Origin: Clostridia bacterium
GTDB taxonomy: Bacteria > Bacillota > Clostridia > Christensenellales > UBA1242
Assembly (NCBI GenBank): GCA_023228225.1
Contig: JALOBO010000091.1
Coordinates: forward strand, 1-5,898
Reading direction: 5' to 3'
DNA: 5,898 bases
A program made the position numbers and the translations under genes. Every line of letters starts with the position of its first letter. The stretch's first letter is position 1. The notes beneath the pieces are model-generated. The model did not search any database. It saw nothing but the letters and a program-made list of their open reading frames with translations, and had not been told where the DNA came from. Shown here one piece after another: positions 4,645-5,898 of the stretch.

Positions 4645-5101
4645 TAATGTCATAGATACTTATAAGTGTCTGATTTCATGTCTAGAATCATTTCCCGGTA
4701 TGAGCCTAGAAGAAGCATTCAGTTATGACGCTATTCAGTCTATTAAAAAAGAATATGAATGGCTTCAAAAATTGAAATATAAAGATGTCAAAATAGTTGA
4801 GCAATATTCACAATCTGATAATGAAGAAAGTATTTCTAAAAACCATGCTAATTGTATGCCTATCGGTATTCAGTCAGGATTGTGTAGTGAACCATGCTGT
4901 TCTATTTTGCCAATTAACTTAACATTCATAGGAAGTTTAAATATGAGAATAGAAGAACCTGATGAATTTGAACAGGCAGGAATAGAACTTACTGAAAAGC
5001 AGAAGGAGTATGCATATAAACTTGTTTCACCAAACGGGAAAAAAGATACAAGATTGCTTCATAATCTAATTGTTCTTCTAAGTTCAAAACATAAAAAATA
5101 G
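4622..5101 (+). CDS. Hypothetical phage protein (159 aa)
   Basis: The start is well defined. AAGGAGGT (4609-4616), a full-length Shine-Dalgarno match, lies 5 nt before the ATG and inside the 3' end of the previous gene, with a 23-nt overlap. Residues 1-65 look helical (NNVIDTYKCLISCLESFPGM, SIKKEYEWLQKL). The middle contains a cysteine cluster, GLCSEPCCS (about residues 87-95), and the C-terminus is again helical and Lys-rich (ELTEKQKEYAYKL, LLHNLIVLLSSKHKK). The cysteine cluster might bind a metal or form disulfides, but no known motif fits. I recognise no family. The optimal ribosome binding site suggests it is made in larger amounts than its partner. The stop TAG overlaps the first base of an inverted repeat before the next promoter. 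Confidence 0.74.
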   Translation: MEKEITINNVIDTYKCLISCLESFPGMSLEEAFSYDAIQSIKKEYEWLQKLKYKDVKIVEQYSQSDNEESISKNHANCMPIGIQSGLCSEPCCSILPINLTFIGSLNMRIEEPDEFEQAGIELTEKQKEYAYKLVSPNGKKDTRLLHNLIVLLSSKHKK

Positions 5102-5118
5102 TCAATATTAGTATTGAC
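5101..5118 (+). promoter_or_regulatory. Inverted repeat overlapping the nicotinamidase -35 box
   Basis: GTCAATA (5101-5107), a TTAG spacer and TATTGAC (5112-5118) form a perfect 7-bp inverted repeat. Its right arm contains the first five bases of the TTGACA -35 box. The position suits an operator. The stem is too AT-rich, and lacks a following T-run on the plus strand, to be a forward terminator. Confidence 0.4.
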
Positions 5119-5142
5119 AAAATGTATAATTTGTATTATATT
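5114..5142 (+). promoter_or_regulatory. Promoter of the nicotinamidase gene
   Basis: TTGACA (5114-5119), a 17-nt spacer and TATATT (5137-5142), with alternative overlapping -10 choices in the TATTATATTAT run. Transcription would start near 5149, just before AAGGAG (5151-5156), giving a very short leader to the ATG at 5163. Confidence 0.65.
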
Positions 5143-5162
5143 ATATTAACAAGGAGATATAA

Positions 5163-5898
5163 ATGAAACTTGGTTTATTTGTGATTGATCCACAAAACGA
5201 TTTCGTAGACCCGAATGGTTCGCTGTATGTTCCCGGTGCCGAAAAGGACATGGACAGACTTGCGAAAATGATTAACAGACTTGGAAATAAAATCAAGAAT
5301 GTGTATGTGACTATGGACTGTCACCACAATTTTGATGTTGCCCATCCGAGCTTCTGGGTGGATAAAGACCTCAATCCGCCTCCGGTTTATACCATTATTG
5401 ATGAAAAATCAGTAATGAATGGAACATGGAGAGCATCTATCCCTACGTTACAGAAATGGGCAGAAGAGTATGTACAGGGGTTGGCAAAACTTGGACAAAT
5501 GCAGTTGTGTATCTGGCCGCCGCATTGTCTTATTGGAAGCTGGGGAAACAACATTTATCCTAACCTCTATAAAGAACTCTGCAATCTTGAAACAGGTTCA
5601 TCTAAGTTGTTTGTACAGTATCTTACAAAGGGTTCAAACTTCAAGACAGAGCACTATTCTATTTTTGAAGCAGAATATCCAGACCCGAATGACCCTTCTA
5701 CAAGTTTTAACAGTATTTATGCTGATGCAATTAATTCGTGTGATAAAGTACTTATCGCAGGAGAAGCAAGGACACACTGTGTAAAGAACTCTCTTAAAAG
5801 CATCATTAAATACACAAACGAAGAGTTTATCAAGAAGATGATTTATATAGAAGATGCATCTTCAAACGTACAGATACCTGCTGTTGTAGCTGAAACAG
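5163..5898 (+). CDS. Nicotinamidase (isochorismatase-fold cysteine hydrolase), 3' end outside window
   Basis: At least 245 residues are visible and the frame is open to the window edge. Nicotinamidases hydrolyse nicotinamide to nicotinate and ammonia, the first step of the deamidating NAD+ salvage route, in the cytoplasm. The family signatures are in order. FVIDPQNDF carries catalytic Asp9, followed by GSLYVPGAE. TMDCHH holds the probable metal ligands Asp52 and His54, with His61 another candidate. IWPPHCLIGSWG (His121) is the WP-HC loop. LTKGSNFKTEHYSIF carries catalytic Lys156. IAGEARTHCVKNS carries nucleophile Cys206. The triad is therefore complete. The protein is longer than typical bacterial PncA (about 180-215 residues), with insertions around residues 85-110 and 165-185, so it belongs to a long subgroup and the exact substrate could differ. 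AAGGAG at 5151-5156 lies 6 nt before the ATG. The gene is GC-richer than its neighbours, suggesting acquisition from a host. Confidence 0.88.
   Translation, partial: MKLGLFVIDPQNDFVDPNGSLYVPGAEKDMDRLAKMINRLGNKIKNVYVTMDCHHNFDVAHPSFWVDKDLNPPPVYTIIDEKSVMNGTWRASIPTLQKWAEEYVQGLAKLGQMQLCIWPPHCLIGSWGNNIYPNLYKELCNLETGSSKLFVQYLTKGSNFKTEHYSIFEAEYPDPNDPSTSFNSIYADAINSCDKVLIAGEARTHCVKNSLKSIIKYTNEEFIKKMIYIEDASSNVQIPAVVAET

Noticed and set aside
5101..5118. Inverted repeat considered as a transcription terminator after the gene ending at 5101.
   Set aside because: The stem is only 7 bp, AT-rich, and not followed by a T-run on the plus strand. It overlaps a -35 box, so an operator is the better reading. On the minus strand a T-rich stretch follows, but no minus-strand gene needs it.
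4052..5125. The 14-mer TATTGACAAAATGT found twice, considered as attachment-site or duplication remnants.
   Set aside because: Both copies coincide with -35 promoter boxes and the flanks differ, so shared promoter sequence is a simpler explanation.
5419..5784. A 121-codon open frame inside the nicotinamidase gene.
   Set aside because: It runs in another frame across residues containing the catalytic Lys and Cys motifs of the real gene and has no recognisable protein features.

Overview
The window is AT-rich and densely packed with short, mostly plus-strand genes. Nearly all have strong AAGGAG-type ribosome binding sites, and several are joined by TAATG or TGAATG overlaps. This looks like a phage or prophage of a low-GC Gram-positive gut bacterium (Clostridia-like). 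That host guess rests on composition, Shine-Dalgarno style and gene families; no marker in the window proves it. Stop usage fits the standard code.

Layout. Positions 1-1552 hold a replication module: the tail of an unknown coiled-coil protein, a 94-residue protein matching only the N-terminal DNA-binding domain of phage replication protein O, and a 366-residue winged-helix initiator with a DnaD-like C-terminal motif. Positions 1553-2647 hold four small genes of unknown function. The last three are preceded by a near-consensus promoter lying inside the end of the gene before them. Positions 2698-4152 are an intact IS200/IS605-superfamily element of the tnpB-only (IS1341-like) type on the minus strand. 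Two further unknown genes (4216-5101) follow. The window ends inside a nicotinamidase (isochorismatase-fold) gene with its own promoter.

The most informative part is the insertion. Removing 2698-4152 rejoins the flanks into a continuous site in which a ribosome binding site and ATG at 2685 read through to a 19-codon ORF ending at 4199, just before the next gene's ribosome binding site. The minus strand of the left junction reads TTAC, the IS608 target. The spacings to the left hairpin (18 nt) and right hairpin (10 nt) resemble those I recall for IS608. These boundaries allow a prediction of the TnpB omega-RNA scaffold, its guide and its target-adjacent motif: the guide would match the uninterrupted site. 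The left end also carries two back-to-back promoters whose -35 boxes form a perfect 10-bp inverted repeat. One faces tnpB. The other faces out into the phage genes and has a 14-bp palindrome over its -10, so the element may have supplied a promoter to the operon it split.

Working together: the initiators presumably start phage DNA replication; the small genes are probably early accessory functions of unknown role; the nicotinamidase would feed NAD+ salvage; tnpB is a selfish passenger.
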